DNA from: Rufibacter sp. XAAS-G3-1
GTDB taxonomy: Bacteria; Bacteroidota; Bacteroidia; Cytophagales; Hymenobacteraceae
DNA: 64,000 nucleotides
Direction: 5' to 3'
NCBI RefSeq assembly: GCF_013623775.1
Contig: NZ_JABFAM010000003.1
Coordinates: 62,001-126,000 of the forward strand
The notes beneath the pieces were generated by a model that saw only the letters and a list, made by a program, of their open reading frames with translations, did no database searches and was not told where the DNA came from. The translations under genes and the position numbers were made by a program. Of the stretch, positions 43,508 through 52,255 are shown in pieces. Positions within the stretch are counted from its first letter, which is position 1; every line of letters begins with the position of its first letter.

Positions 43508-45178
43508 ATGTTCAACCGTACTCACCTCTGGGCTATTCCGCTCAGTTTAGGCATACTTTCCGCATGCCAGTCTAGCAGCAGCAAGAAAGAAGCCGCCGCC
43601 TCTGTGTCAGAAGTTCCCGGCGCTGTCACCCGGGAAAGTTACCGCCAATATGTGACCGCCTTGGCGGCTGATGACATGGAAGGCCGCAAGCCCTTCACCA
43701 ACGGCGAGAAAAAGACGCTGGCGTATCTGGAGAAAGAAGCCAAAGCACTGGGCCTGGAACCCGGCAACGGCGATAGCTTTCTGCAGGAAGTGCCCATGGT
43801 GGAAATCACCTCCTCGCCCGCCCCTACCATGACGGTGAAAGGCAAGCAATCCATGGAACTGAAAGGGCTGGAAGACTACGTAATCTGGGCGCGGCGCACC
43901 CAAGAAAACGTGTCTATCAAAGACAGCGAACTGGTGTTTGCCGGTTTCGGGATAGTGGCCCCAGAGTACAACTGGAACGACTACGCGGGGCTGGATGTGA
44001 AAGACAAAGTAGTGGTGGTACTGGTGAGTGACCCGGGTTTCTACTCTTCAGACACTACGTTCTTCAAAGGCCGAACCATGACGTATTACGGCCGCTGGAC
44101 ATACAAACTAGAGGAAGCCGCGCGCCAAGGAGCCAGAGGCTGCCTCATTGTGCACGCCACAGAACCGGCCGGCTACGGGTTTCAGGTGGTGCAGAACAAC
44201 TGGAACACCTCCAAGTTTTACCTGGCTTCTGAAGGCCAGCAGGCGTACCACTGCGCCATGGAAGGCTGGATTACTACCCCCGTAGCCGAAAAGCTGTTCG
44301 CCGCCGCGGGCAAGCAGTACCAGTCAGAATTGCAGCGGGCCGCCAAACCCGGTTTTACGCCGTATGCCTTGGGCCAGACGGTGAGCACGTCCCTGCAAGC
44401 CAAGATCCGGCATGACAAATCGTATAACTTCATCGCGAAGATTACCGGCAGCAAACGTCCCGACGAAGCCATCGTGTATTCCGCGCACTGGGATCACCTG
44501 GGCATCGGCAAAAAGAATGACCAGAACGACAGCATCTACAACGGCGCCGCCGACAACGCCAGTGGTACCGCCGGTCTGTTGGCCGTAGCCAAGGCGTTCA
44601 AGGCCCAGGCGCAAAAGCCAGACAGAACCATCGTGTTTCTTTCCGTGACGGCCGAAGAGCAGGGTTTGCTGGGCTCGGCGCACTACGCCCAGAACCCGGT
44701 CTTCCCGAAGGAGAAAACCGTCGCCAACCTCAACATGGACATGCTCAACCCGTTTGGGGCCACCAAAGACATCGTCCTGATTGGCCTGGGCCAGTCTGAA
44801 CTGGAAGAGATCCTCGCGGAGGAAGCCCAGAAAGCAGGCCGCTACATTGCCAGGGAGCCCAACCCCGAGGCAGGTCTGTACTACCGCTCAGACCATTTCA
44901 ACTTCGCGAAAGAAGGCATTCCGGCCCTGTTCACCGGCATGGGCATTGACCACGTGGAACTCGGCAAAGCCGAAGGCAAAAAGCTGCTGGACAACTTCAC
45001 CGCCAACATCTACCACAAACCCAATGACCAGGTAAACGACGCTTTCAAAATGGACGGGGGCGTGGCCGATTTGAATTTGCTATACCAGGTAGGAAAACGC
45101 CTTGCTTTCTCCAACGTCTGGCCTAATTGGAAACCCGGCTCTGAGTTCAAAGCCGTGCGTGACACCTACATGAAGTAA
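43508..45178 (+). CDS. M28 zinc aminopeptidase with PA domain, lipoprotein
   Basis: 556 residues. Lipoprotein signal (LGILSAC, Cys20). A protease-associated insert (about 140-290) sits before the M28 catalytic core: YSAHWDHLGIG (first metal His and Asp), NGAADNASGTAG (bridging Asp), TAEEQGLLGS (catalytic Glu pair), NLNMDML (Asp), and a late His in NIYHKPNDQ. Releases N-terminal residues from peptides in the periplasm or outside. A second M28 enzyme lies at 52307, without the PA domain. Confidence 0.93.
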   Translation: MFNRTHLWAIPLSLGILSACQSSSSKKEAAASVSEVPGAVTRESYRQYVTALAADDMEGRKPFTNGEKKTLAYLEKEAKALGLEPGNGDSFLQEVPMVEITSSPAPTMTVKGKQSMELKGLEDYVIWARRTQENVSIKDSELVFAGFGIVAPEYNWNDYAGLDVKDKVVVVLVSDPGFYSSDTTFFKGRTMTYYGRWTYKLEEAARQGARGCLIVHATEPAGYGFQVVQNNWNTSKFYLASEGQQAYHCAMEGWITTPVAEKLFAAAGKQYQSELQRAAKPGFTPYALGQTVSTSLQAKIRHDKSYNFIAKITGSKRPDEAIVYSAHWDHLGIGKKNDQNDSIYNGAADNASGTAGLLAVAKAFKAQAQKPDRTIVFLSVTAEEQGLLGSAHYAQNPVFPKEKTVANLNMDMLNPFGATKDIVLIGLGQSELEEILAEEAQKAGRYIAREPNPEAGLYYRSDHFNFAKEGIPALFTGMGIDHVELGKAEGKKLLDNFTANIYHKPNDQVNDAFKMDGGVADLNLLYQVGKRLAFSNVWPNWKPGSEFKAVRDTYMK

Positions 45179-45186
45179 CAGAAACC

Positions 45187-45222
45187 CTTTTCGGCCTGTT
45201 TTTACGAAATCAGGCCTAAAAC
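45187..45222. repeat. D36 dyad, 9 nt after M28 stop
   Basis: 36 nt: CTTTTCGGCCTGTTTT, TACG, AAATCAGGCCTAAAAC. Confidence 0.88.
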
Positions 45223-45227
45223 GTGAA

Positions 45228-45271
45228 AGAGAGGCCGCTTCGTTTGTTGGAGGCGGCCTCTCTTTTTTTTT
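45228..45271 (+). terminator. M28 gene terminator
   Basis: AGAGAGGCCGC / GCGGCCTCTCT stem followed by eight T; starts 6 nt after the D36. Confidence 0.93.
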
Positions 45272-45330
45272 GCAAAGCCCAGGCTTGAGCGCACACATCT
45301 GCACAAATCCTTAGAAAAGCGGCATTTGCG

Positions 45331-45366
45331 GTTTCAACGGTGTTTTCGCCAAAGTAGGCCTAAAAC
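45331..45366. repeat. D36 dyad element
   Basis: 36 nt: GTTTCAACGGTGTTTT, CGCC, AAAGTAGGCCTAAAAC. The 336-bp spacer 45179-45514 contains otherwise only a terminator and an AT-rich patch before the next ATG. Confidence 0.8.
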
Positions 45367-45514
45367 GGATTGGCCAAGGGTGGCCATGCTGGGGTGGGCC
45401 TGTTCCCAGTTGATTACCTGAAGCTTTGCGTAGGTTCTGGGCATAAAACCGTAATTTTGATAACTCCAGGAGTGCCAATTCTTAATTCCCGATTCTTAAT
45501 TCTTAAATTACACC

Positions 45515-46066
45515 ATGCCCGTCCCATCCGCTGACTTCAAGCAGGCGTTGAAGAAACTGAGTGAGAAAGAGAAGGAAGCCCTGCTTCTCCGGTTAGTCCG
45601 GAAAGACGCGGAAGCCTATGACACGCTGGCCTTTGAGTTACTGGAAGACGTAACGCTGGAAACCCTTATTGAGCGCAGTTCAGAAACCATCCATGACATT
45701 CTGTTCACGGTTTCAGGAAGATCCCTGAGCAAGGCCTTAGGCCGAGGGCTGAAAAAAGCGACGCAGGAGATTGCCCGTTACCAGCGCATCACCAAAGACC
45801 GGAAGGGTGAAGTAGAGCTTCATCTCTATTTGCTTGATCTCATCTTTGAGAACTTCACCGGCCAATTTGAGAGCATTTACAAGGGCTTTTATGTAGCCAC
45901 GGCCCGCCTGGTTCTGCGCACCATGATGCTCATCAAAAAGCACCTCCACGAAGATTACCACCTGGAGTACCAGGACAAACTGAACGCCTTCCTCACAGAT
46001 CTAAACGGCCGAAGCAAACGCCGGCAGCTCTCGTTCAACCTGCCCATGCAATTTGAAGTAAACTAA
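45515..46066 (+). CDS. helical protein, DUF6155-like
   Basis: 183 residues, all-helical by composition, no signal peptide or membrane segment. FKQALKKLSEKEKEALLLRLVRKD at the start and a Tyr/Leu-rich middle resemble the DUF6155 proteins of Bacteroidota, but the assignment is by recollection and only moderately sure. Function unknown. Confidence 0.6.
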   Translation: MPVPSADFKQALKKLSEKEKEALLLRLVRKDAEAYDTLAFELLEDVTLETLIERSSETIHDILFTVSGRSLSKALGRGLKKATQEIARYQRITKDRKGEVELHLYLLDLIFENFTGQFESIYKGFYVATARLVLRTMMLIKKHLHEDYHLEYQDKLNAFLTDLNGRSKRRQLSFNLPMQFEVN

Positions 46067-46140
46067 TACCCAACAGTGTTTACCTCTTCCACCCATTGAT
46101 TTCTGACCCAAGCGGACGCTGGCGCCAGGAGGTGTTCACT

Positions 46141-46176
46141 GTTTCTGGGCTGTTTTCCAAGAATCAAGCCAGAAAC
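46141..46176. repeat. D36 dyad with compensatory arms
   Basis: 36 nt: GTTTCTGGGCTGTTTT, CCAA, GAATCAAGCCAGAAAC. Outer arms ACTGTTTCTGG / CCAGAAACAGT pair perfectly although they differ from the usual GTTTTAGG. Confidence 0.88.
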
Positions 46177-46257
46177 AGTTGTTGGTGCGGGGCGGGATTT
46201 TACCGCTTGGCACGGGAAAACTTCATCTGCGCCATAGAGGCTTTTGAGACAGCAATC

Positions 46258-46293
46258 GTTTTACCCCTACTTTTCAGAAATCTGGGCTAAAAC
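46258..46293. repeat. D36 dyad element
   Basis: 36 nt: GTTTTACCCCTACTTT, TCAG, AAATCTGGGCTAAAAC. Confidence 0.75.
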
Positions 46294-46399
46294 AGTTGGA
46301 AGCCATCGGCTTTTTTCTTTGACAAACCGTCTCCGTACTTTTCCTAAACCTGACACGGCGGTTCACGTTCATAAGTGATTATAAACTAAAACCGAACGT

Positions 46400-47104
46400 A
46401 TGTCAACGAACGAGAAACAAAAAGTCGTACAGGTTCTGAAGGAACTAAATGAATTTGTCCATGATGGTCTGGAAGGCTACGAGCGTGCCGCCAGAGAAAG
46501 CACTGATTCACTTCGGCAAGATGCGTACCGCCGTTTTTCCCAGCAACGCCTGGCCTTTGCCAATGAACTGAACCAAATCATCCAACAACACGGCGGAACC
46601 CCCGAGCGTGATACCACGGCCAAAGGAAAACTTTACCGCCAGTGGATGGACTTCAAAGCCGCCATTACGGGCAGCAACGAGGAAGCCATTCTGGGTTCCT
46701 GCATCTACGGCGAAGAATGGGCCCAGAAAGCCTACCGTGATGCCCTTGACCATGAGTTACCCGCTGAGGTACGCGGCACCATTCTGCGCCAGCGCGAAGC
46801 CTCTACCGATGTACTGACTTACCTGCACCAACTTTGGGAAGCCGCCGGGTATGAAGAATCTGCGCCAACCGGCCTTACCGCCGCTACCGCTGTTACTTCC
46901 ACCCCTGCCCAAACCTGGAAAACGGTGTTGTATGTGGCCGCCGGAGCCGCTGGCGCAGCCTTGATTTACGGCTTAGCCACCAGAAGAATTTCGGCTGACC
47001 GTTTGATGTCTAGTGTAGGAAACATCACCAAAGGCATAGTAGGAGCGGTAAGGCAACGTGCCGGCAACATTGGCGACAATAGAAGCCAGAAGGGAAACCG
47101 GTAA
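46400..47104 (+). CDS. ferritin-like DUF2383/PA2169-family protein
   Basis: 234 residues. The first 150 form a four-helix bundle of the PA2169/DUF2383 type (ELNEFVHDGLEGYERAA, RRFSQQRLAFANELNQ, GEEWAQKAYRDALDHELP); a hydrophobic segment (about 178-195) and a basic tail follow, suggesting membrane attachment. The family is often stress-associated; its biochemical role is not settled. Confidence 0.82.
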   Translation: MSTNEKQKVVQVLKELNEFVHDGLEGYERAARESTDSLRQDAYRRFSQQRLAFANELNQIIQQHGGTPERDTTAKGKLYRQWMDFKAAITGSNEEAILGSCIYGEEWAQKAYRDALDHELPAEVRGTILRQREASTDVLTYLHQLWEAAGYEESAPTGLTAATAVTSTPAQTWKTVLYVAAGAAGAALIYGLATRRISADRLMSSVGNITKGIVGAVRQRAGNIGDNRSQKGNR

Positions 47105-47105
47105 C

Positions 47106-47137
47106 AAAAAAAACGGCGGACAATGTCCGCCGTTTTT
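47106..47137 (+). terminator. intrinsic terminator
   Basis: AAACGGCGGACA-A-TGTCCGCCGTTTTT; could serve both convergent genes. Confidence 0.9.
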
Positions 47138-47175
47138 CCCATCCTATAACACATTCACTACAACTTTAATTCTCT

Positions 47176-47856
47176 TTAGAATCTGAAGCCAACCGAGCCT
47201 TTGAAGCCGTGGTTGTACGATTTGTAATTGGCGTTGGCGTTTATGGTAGTGAGGCCCATGTCATAGCTTCCGCCAATGTTCAACCCATTCTGGAACTGGT
47301 AACCAGCCCCCGCTGACATGCCCAAATCTACTTTCCGCTGGCTGTTCTGCCACTCAAAGTCATTGTTGTAGGCAGAGAACCCGAAGGCCCCGGCATTTAC
47401 GTTTACCTTGTTAGAGAGCAGCAATGACACCTGCGGGCCGGCAAACAGATTGAACCCTTCTCCTATGTACACTTTGGCCAGCAACGGAATATCAATGTAT
47501 TCTGCTTTGTTGGTTAGGGTTACTTTGGCATTGGCAAACTCAGCCGCATTGCCGGGTACGCGCCCTTCCAGCACCATTCCTTTCTGCGAGTACTGAATGC
47601 CGGGTTCAAACTCAAACCCGGTGCCCATGGGGATGCTCAGGTAAGCCCCGGCGTGAAAGCCCTGCCGCATTCTGGTCTGCACACTTCCATTGGTGTACTC
47701 CAGTAAATCCCCGAAACTCTTGACGGTTTCGCCCTGCCATCCGGCCACGCTGTAACCGCCTTTGATTCCAAGTCTTACCCCGCCGCCATCTTGTGCGAAG
47801 CCTTCGTGAAGAAGTCCTGCCAGCAGAACCACCACTATAAGTAATGTCTTTTTCAT
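47176..47856 (-). CDS. PorT-like outer-membrane beta-barrel protein
   Basis: 226 residues: signal peptide ending GFAQ, then an eight-strand-type barrel with alternating hydrophobic pattern (VRLGIKGGYSVAGW, FEFEPGIQYSQKG, YIDIPLLAKVY, FNLFAGPQVSLLLS) and a final aromatic strand (GFKGSVGFRF). Matches the outer-membrane beta-barrel/PorT-like family (PF13568). Function unknown. Confidence 0.88.
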   Translation of the reverse strand: MKKTLLIVVVLLAGLLHEGFAQDGGGVRLGIKGGYSVAGWQGETVKSFGDLLEYTNGSVQTRMRQGFHAGAYLSIPMGTGFEFEPGIQYSQKGMVLEGRVPGNAAEFANAKVTLTNKAEYIDIPLLAKVYIGEGFNLFAGPQVSLLLSNKVNVNAGAFGFSAYNNDFEWQNSQRKVDLGMSAGAGYQFQNGLNIGGSYDMGLTTINANANYKSYNHGFKGSVGFRF

Positions 47857-48030
47857 GTCTCTTGAGTTTTCAGCTTTCAGCCCTTTCTTGGGGCTTGTAT
47901 CTGCCTAAATGGAAAAACCGTGCCAAAAACACCCTGTTCGGCAGATACGAGAAGCAAAACCCAGATCAACATTATTTCAACTGATTGATTTACAACAAAA
48001 TAATTTTTGTAAAATTTTACAATCCCCTTT

Positions 48031-48075
48031 AAAACAGAGAAGCCCCTGCATTTACAGCAGGGGCTTCTCTGTTTT
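48031..48075 (-). terminator. terminator of the 3D-domain gene
   Basis: Perfect 19-bp stem AAAACAGAGAAGCCCCTGC / complement with a 7-nt loop. Confidence 0.9.
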
Positions 48076-48089
48076 AACAACGGGTTATT

Positions 48090-48572
48090 CTATAGTTTAA
48101 TGAGTTTTACTCCCTCCCAATAGCCCATGATTTTATCATTGGGGCCAACCAGAATATCAACCCGGTTTTTGATACGGTGGTGCATGGCATCTCTCACCAC
48201 GTAAACGCCATCTAACTGCGGGGAAATCCCTTCTACTTTCACTGAGTCACCGTACGCAATCTTGCCGCCCCAGCGAGATAACAGGTTTCGGGAAAGGGCC
48301 AGCCAGCGGTGTTGCCTGGGGTTCTGCTCGTTTATTTTAGAGCCGTCGGCGGTGATCAGCGGATCTTCGTCGGTCTGCTCTTCTACCGGGAAGTACACAG
48401 AGGCATCTACCTTGATATGCACCTCTTCTGCGGCCTTCACAGGAGCGCTCATGGCCATAGGCCGGTGTTCTATCACTGGCATAGCCGGAGCGGGTGTGGT
48501 TGACCCTGATATTTCTTTTAGAAAAGGGGAAATCATTAATAGAAGTAGCCCATACGTTTGATTCTTAACCAT
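48090..48572 (-). CDS. 3D-domain protein
   Basis: 160 residues from MVKNQTYGLLLLMIS (signal-like segment); the frame can be extended to 48659 but that part is AT-rich and unlike a leader. The C-terminal domain (KIAYGDSVKVEGISPQLDGVYVVRDAMHHRIKNRVDILVG) carries the three-Asp double-psi-barrel motif of 3D domains, found in MltA/Rpf-like cell-wall proteins. Probably periplasmic and cell-wall related. Confidence 0.8.
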   Translation of the reverse strand: MVKNQTYGLLLLMISPFLKEISGSTTPAPAMPVIEHRPMAMSAPVKAAEEVHIKVDASVYFPVEEQTDEDPLITADGSKINEQNPRQHRWLALSRNLLSRWGGKIAYGDSVKVEGISPQLDGVYVVRDAMHHRIKNRVDILVGPNDKIMGYWEGVKLIKL

Positions 48573-48868
48573 GCTTTCGTTGTTGGTGAAACATCGTTTT
48601 AAGTGGTATGTCTTAAACGGTTTATATTTTATATGGTTATACACCTTCAAATTGTACAAATTATATCAATTAAGTCTCCCGTAGCACCTCGCAGGCCAGA
48701 ACAAGGCCTATTCAATTTAAAGTGAATAATTAGCCTTCAACATAGAGTTCCCTTTATACTGCAACTTCATCAAATGTGTCAAAAACAGGCACTTATGTTA
48801 AGTACACCGTTTCCTTAGAGAGCACCTGCATTGTATAGCCTGACCGGAACGAAAAACAGCGCCTCTCT

Positions 48869-48928
48869 TGGGGCAAGCGTCTGCTGAGGCCCGTTTTTAG
48901 GTTATTTTTGCGAAAACAAGCGGGAAAC
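48869..48928. repeat. GCAAGCG module plus D36
   Basis: TGGGGCAAGCGTCTGCTGAG at 48869, then D36 48893-48928 (GTTTTTAGGTTATTTT, TGCG, AAAACAAGCGGGAAAC). Confidence 0.8.
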
Positions 48929-49082
48929 GGGAAGGTCTTCTGACGACAACGGGAATGAGCGGGTACTTGCGCCAGTGATGAATGAATTCCGGAGCTGTTC
49001 AGACTTGGAATGGGTGGAAAGGGATCAGTTTATTGCCTGCAAACAGAAAACGCCCAAGGCAGCAGAGAAGAGCCGCCTTCAC

Positions 49083-49252
49083 CTGAGAGTTTGTTTAAAT
49101 TTCAAGCTTGCAGGCGAAAATGACCAGAGAAAGGTTCTGCGGAAGCGCTTTTTGAGGGGCTAAGCAGTGCTACGGTGCGACGCAACCGCGAACGCAGGTT
49201 CTTGCTATGGGCGTTTGCAGCGCAAAGATGAAATGTAAACAAGCTCTGAGTT
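49083..49252. repeat. MITE-like inverted repeat (copy 3 of 3)
   Basis: End arms CTGAGAGTTTGTTTAAATTT and (inverted) CTCAGAGCTTGTTTACATTT; the core GGGCGTTTGCAGCGCAAAG is the complement of that at 23811-23861. Confidence 0.65.
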
Positions 49253-49339
49253 CAGAGAGCAGGGCATCAGCATTACTAACAATTTTTAATCTCACCCGTT
49301 TATTGAGCATCAACCTTTATTCAGTAAACGACAGAACGT

Positions 49340-49783
49340 ATGTTTGATCAAATCTTAGGCCTTGTAAAACAACACCTGGGCAATAACCCACAGGTTGCCT
49401 CAGCTATACCCGCCGGCCAGGCAGATGCCGTGCACACTGAAATAGCGCACCAGGTCACGAATGGCTTGGCCGGTCAGGCGGCCACCCAGGGCGGCATAGG
49501 CGGTTTAATGGCCATGTTGCAGGGAGGCATGTCATCTGGCAGTCCTGTTACGTCTGCTATTGTGGGCAGCGTGGTCAGCAGTTTGGGGAGTAAGTTTGGG
49601 CTGCCTCCGGCGGCAACGGGTGCCATAGCGGCCGCGCTGCCCGGTTTACTCCAGAGTTTCGCCCACAAGGCAACAGACCCCAACGACCACAGCATTACCC
49701 CAAATACCATCACTCAAACGCTCTCAAAGTTAGGCGGAGGCGGCTTAGGAAACTTAGGCGGTTTAGGCGGTCTTTTCAAATAA
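49340..49783 (+). CDS. DUF937/YidB-like protein
   Basis: 147 residues: MFDQILGLVKQHLGNNPQ, a Gly/Ala/Met-rich middle (GGLMAMLQGGMSSGSPV), a helical core (VVSSLGSKFGLPPAATGAIAAALPGLLQ) and a Gly-rich C-terminus (GGGGLGNLGGLGGLFK). Fits DUF937, small proteins of unknown function without signal peptide. Followed by a terminator-like hairpin. Confidence 0.75.
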   Translation: MFDQILGLVKQHLGNNPQVASAIPAGQADAVHTEIAHQVTNGLAGQAATQGGIGGLMAMLQGGMSSGSPVTSAIVGSVVSSLGSKFGLPPAATGAIAAALPGLLQSFAHKATDPNDHSITPNTITQTLSKLGGGGLGNLGGLGGLFK

Positions 49784-50412
49784 ACAAGGCAAAAACACCG
49801 GCCTGTCTCCTTATTCTGAATTTAGGCAGCCACCGCCGCCTTCTTGAATGTGGAGCGGTCAGATGAGCCACTGGAGAACGGCTTTTAAAGGGCTATTCTC
49901 CAGTGGTTCGTTTTCTTTACAGGCTGCTCTCCCTCTTGAGACTTGGTTCTTTTAGAGAAGCACTTATCTATTCCTGTTCATTCCGGATGTCTGAACACCG
50001 GTACGCCGTCAGATTTTGTGTTTACATAAACAACTATATTCGTAATATTACCGCCTGACAAACGCTGTGTCTCAGGTATACTGGAGCACTTGCGTTTAGC
50101 GAAGGGTAAGTTTCTTTGGGGCAAGTTGTGGTAACGCAAACAAACCGTTTCCTTTGACTGCCAGCACCAAAGACTACCAGTCTGCTCACCCGAAGGATTT
50201 TCAGGATTTGCGTAGAGTTAGCCAAGCCCCACATAACCCATTACGGTGCACGTACACCGCTTTTAAACCAGGAAGATGCCAAACCAGGAAATGAAACAAA
50301 ACACCTGCCCTCCTTTGGAGATGCTGTGGCGGGAAGCAGGCCGTCAAAATGAAACCAATTTACAGAAAATGAGCCTAGAAATACATCAGCCACTTAAAAA
50401 AGGAGACAACTA
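49784..50412. other. 629-bp spacer
   Basis: Terminator-like hairpin near the start. The remainder (49920-50412) shows no gene, no D36 and no clear promoter; the last 120 bp read like decayed coding DNA but contain no open frame. Confidence 0.55.
49868..49917 (+). terminator. terminator-like hairpin
   Basis: Perfect 11-bp stem CCACTGGAGAA / TTCTCCAGTGG, then TTCGTTTTCTTT. Confidence 0.65.
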
Positions 50413-51330
50413 ATGGCCTCTGGACTTCTTGCGTTATTAGATGATATTTCTGCCCTGGTAAAAGTAAGCGCGGCCAGCCTGGACGATGTTCCCGCGCAGG
50501 TGGCAAAAACCACCGGCAAAGTGTCTGGCATTGTGATTGATGACACCGCCGTTACGCCCAAGTATGTAGTAGGGCTAGACCCTTCCCGCGAGCTTTCCAT
50601 CATTTACCAGATCGCCAAAAAATCGCTCATCAACAAGGTGCTTTTACTGAGTCCGGCCGCCCTCCTGCTGGGTTTCTTCGCCCCTTGGGCCATTACCCCT
50701 ATTTTAATGATGGGCGGGGCTTACCTGTGCTTTGAAGGCTATGAGAAAGTCCATTCCATGTTCAGCAAACATCATGATGATGCCCATGACAGCGCGGCGG
50801 AAAAGGTGAAGGTGATCACGCCCGAAGAACTGGAGAAGGAAAGGGTGCAAGGGGCCGTCCGGACAGATCTAATTCTTTCTGCTGAGATTGTGGCTATCAC
50901 GTACTCCACGGTGGCGGAACAACCCTTGATGTCGCAGATTGTGGTCATGCTGGCCGTGGCGGTGTTTATCACGCTGGCCGTTTACGGGTTTGTGGGCCTC
51001 ATTGTAAAAGCCGATGATATTGGGGTGCACATGGCCAAAGCAAACCATCACCCGCAAGTCAGGAAAATAGGAGTCGGTATTGTCACGTTTATGCCGCATT
51101 TCCTGAAAATACTAGGCTATGTTGGCACCGCCGCCATGCTGTGGGTTGGGGCCGAAATCATTGCGCACGGCATTCCCTTCACCAGCCACGCCCTGCATGA
51201 CCTGGAACACTCTCTCGCCCACATTCCCATTCTGGCCTGGTTTGCGAAAGCCTTAGCCTGTGGCCTGGGAGGATTGGTTTTGGGTGCCATCATTGAAAAA
51301 ATTATAGTAGCCGTACGCACGTTCTTTTAA
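50413..51330 (+). CDS. DUF808/YedI-family membrane protein
   Basis: 305 residues; MASGLLALLDDISALVKVSAASLDDV is the family hallmark. Several hydrophobic segments (about 75-100, 165-205, 230-255, 275-300) make it an inner-membrane protein. The family (DUF808, YedI) has no established function. Confidence 0.9.
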   Translation: MASGLLALLDDISALVKVSAASLDDVPAQVAKTTGKVSGIVIDDTAVTPKYVVGLDPSRELSIIYQIAKKSLINKVLLLSPAALLLGFFAPWAITPILMMGGAYLCFEGYEKVHSMFSKHHDDAHDSAAEKVKVITPEELEKERVQGAVRTDLILSAEIVAITYSTVAEQPLMSQIVVMLAVAVFITLAVYGFVGLIVKADDIGVHMAKANHHPQVRKIGVGIVTFMPHFLKILGYVGTAAMLWVGAEIIAHGIPFTSHALHDLEHSLAHIPILAWFAKALACGLGGLVLGAIIEKIIVAVRTFF

Positions 51331-51354
51331 TGCTTAGGGCCTAGGAAGAACGTG

Positions 51355-51390
51355 CACTTATTGGCTCTTTTCAAAAAACTGCATAGAAAC
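51355..51390. repeat. D36-like dyad, left arm decayed
   Basis: Left CACTTATTGGCTCTTT, right AAAACTGCATAGAAAC; its end overlaps the following terminator stem. Confidence 0.5.
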
Positions 51391-51446
51391 GGAAGAAGAG
51401 GAGGTTTGCCCCAGCATGGCAAGCGCTCTCTTCTTCCGTTTCATTC
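51386..51446 (+). terminator. DUF808 gene terminator
   Basis: GAAACGGAAGAAGAG / CTCTTCTTCCGTTTC stem with a 27-nt loop. Confidence 0.75.
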
Positions 51447-51623
51447 CCTATAGTTCAAGTTTCCAGCTTCGCTTTAGAAGGAGATGGGTAGAGAACCAAA
51501 ACCCATCCCTACCCCTCCCAGGAGGGGAATACGCCTTTGCAGGGGATAGGAATACGTGAACCTGCGTGTGTAACCATCCCCCTACCCCCTTCAAAGCTCA
51601 TCTTGTAGGAAAAACCTTTCTTT

Positions 51624-51730
51624 GCTGTTCGGGAGTTCTACTCCGCCGGGAACCACGGGCAGGTGTTGCAGAAGAAGGGGAGTAGAACTTCCCAGCAGCC
51701 AGCTTCCGGAGTGGAACTCCGAAAGAGCGG
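51624..51730. repeat. GGAGT/ACTCC multi-hairpin repeat
   Basis: GGGAGT-TCT-ACTCC, GGGGAGT-AGA-ACTTCCC, CCGGAGT-GGA-ACTCCG in the same orientation as 33951. Confidence 0.82.
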
Positions 51731-51737
51731 TTGATGC

Positions 51738-51773
51738 GTTTCCGGCCTATTTTCCCCAAAACGACCCAAAAAC
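51738..51773. repeat. D36 dyad element
   Basis: 36 nt: GTTTCCGGCCTATTTT, CCCC, AAAACGACCCAAAAAC, extended by ATGC / GCAT flanks. Confidence 0.85.
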
Positions 51774-52207
51774 GCATTAGGGGAAGCACTTCTTGTTTTT
51801 CCCTACCAGATAAGCCTTCAAAGGGGGAGTATCTGCTTTAGAGGACAGAAGTACTGAACTGATAGATATAGCTTCTGCTCCTTTCCCAGTTCCAGTCTTC
51901 CCCGAGCGCGCCTCGCTTTTGGCCCTGGACAGGCAGACGCTATGAGCGAATATCTTCTCAGGCCGAAAGGGCAGTGCGAGAGGGGAAGACGGGGCCCCGC
52001 GGCCGTGAGCGCATACCGCCAGAGATGAAACAATACTGCACTTGCACCCACGCAAAAAGCAGACAATCCGAGGGGGCAGCATATTGCGTGCACTTGCATC
52101 CATGCCAAGGTGTCGGCAAACGACGTGCACCTGCTAATCTCCCCAAAGAAGCGAATTCCAAGCAGAAGCCAAAACGCAGAAAGGAACCAATAGAGAGGTA
52201 ATCAAAG

Positions 52208-52255
52208 AGCCCTTTTACAGATCAGAAGCAAACATTGCTAATCTGTAAAAGGGCT
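52208..52255 (-). terminator. M28 gene terminator
   Basis: Perfect 15-bp stem AGCCCTTTTACAGAT / ATCTGTAAAAGGGCT, 52 nt past the stop of the minus-strand peptidase gene. Confidence 0.75.

Larger units (their letters stand above)
46067..46399. other. 333-bp spacer with two D36 copies
   Basis: A GCAAGCG-type module (46107-46129), D36 at 46141 and 46258; no gene. Confidence 0.7.
48573..49339. other. 767-bp spacer
   Basis: AT-rich upstream part (48573-48840) with nothing recognisable; then a GCAAGCG module with D36 (48869-48928) and a MITE-like inverted repeat (49083-49252). The 62-codon plus-strand frame at 48975 lies across the repeat and is not called. Confidence 0.65.

Noticed and set aside
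46096-46290. 64-codon plus-strand frame
   Set aside because: Made entirely of D36 and GCAAGCG repeat sequence.
48975-49163. 62-codon plus-strand frame
   Set aside because: Crosses a MITE-like inverted repeat; no family and no terminator.
51777-52161. Overlapping minus-strand frames of 96-117 codons
   Set aside because: Several frames open at once over repeat DNA, low-complexity products, no promoter or signal peptide.
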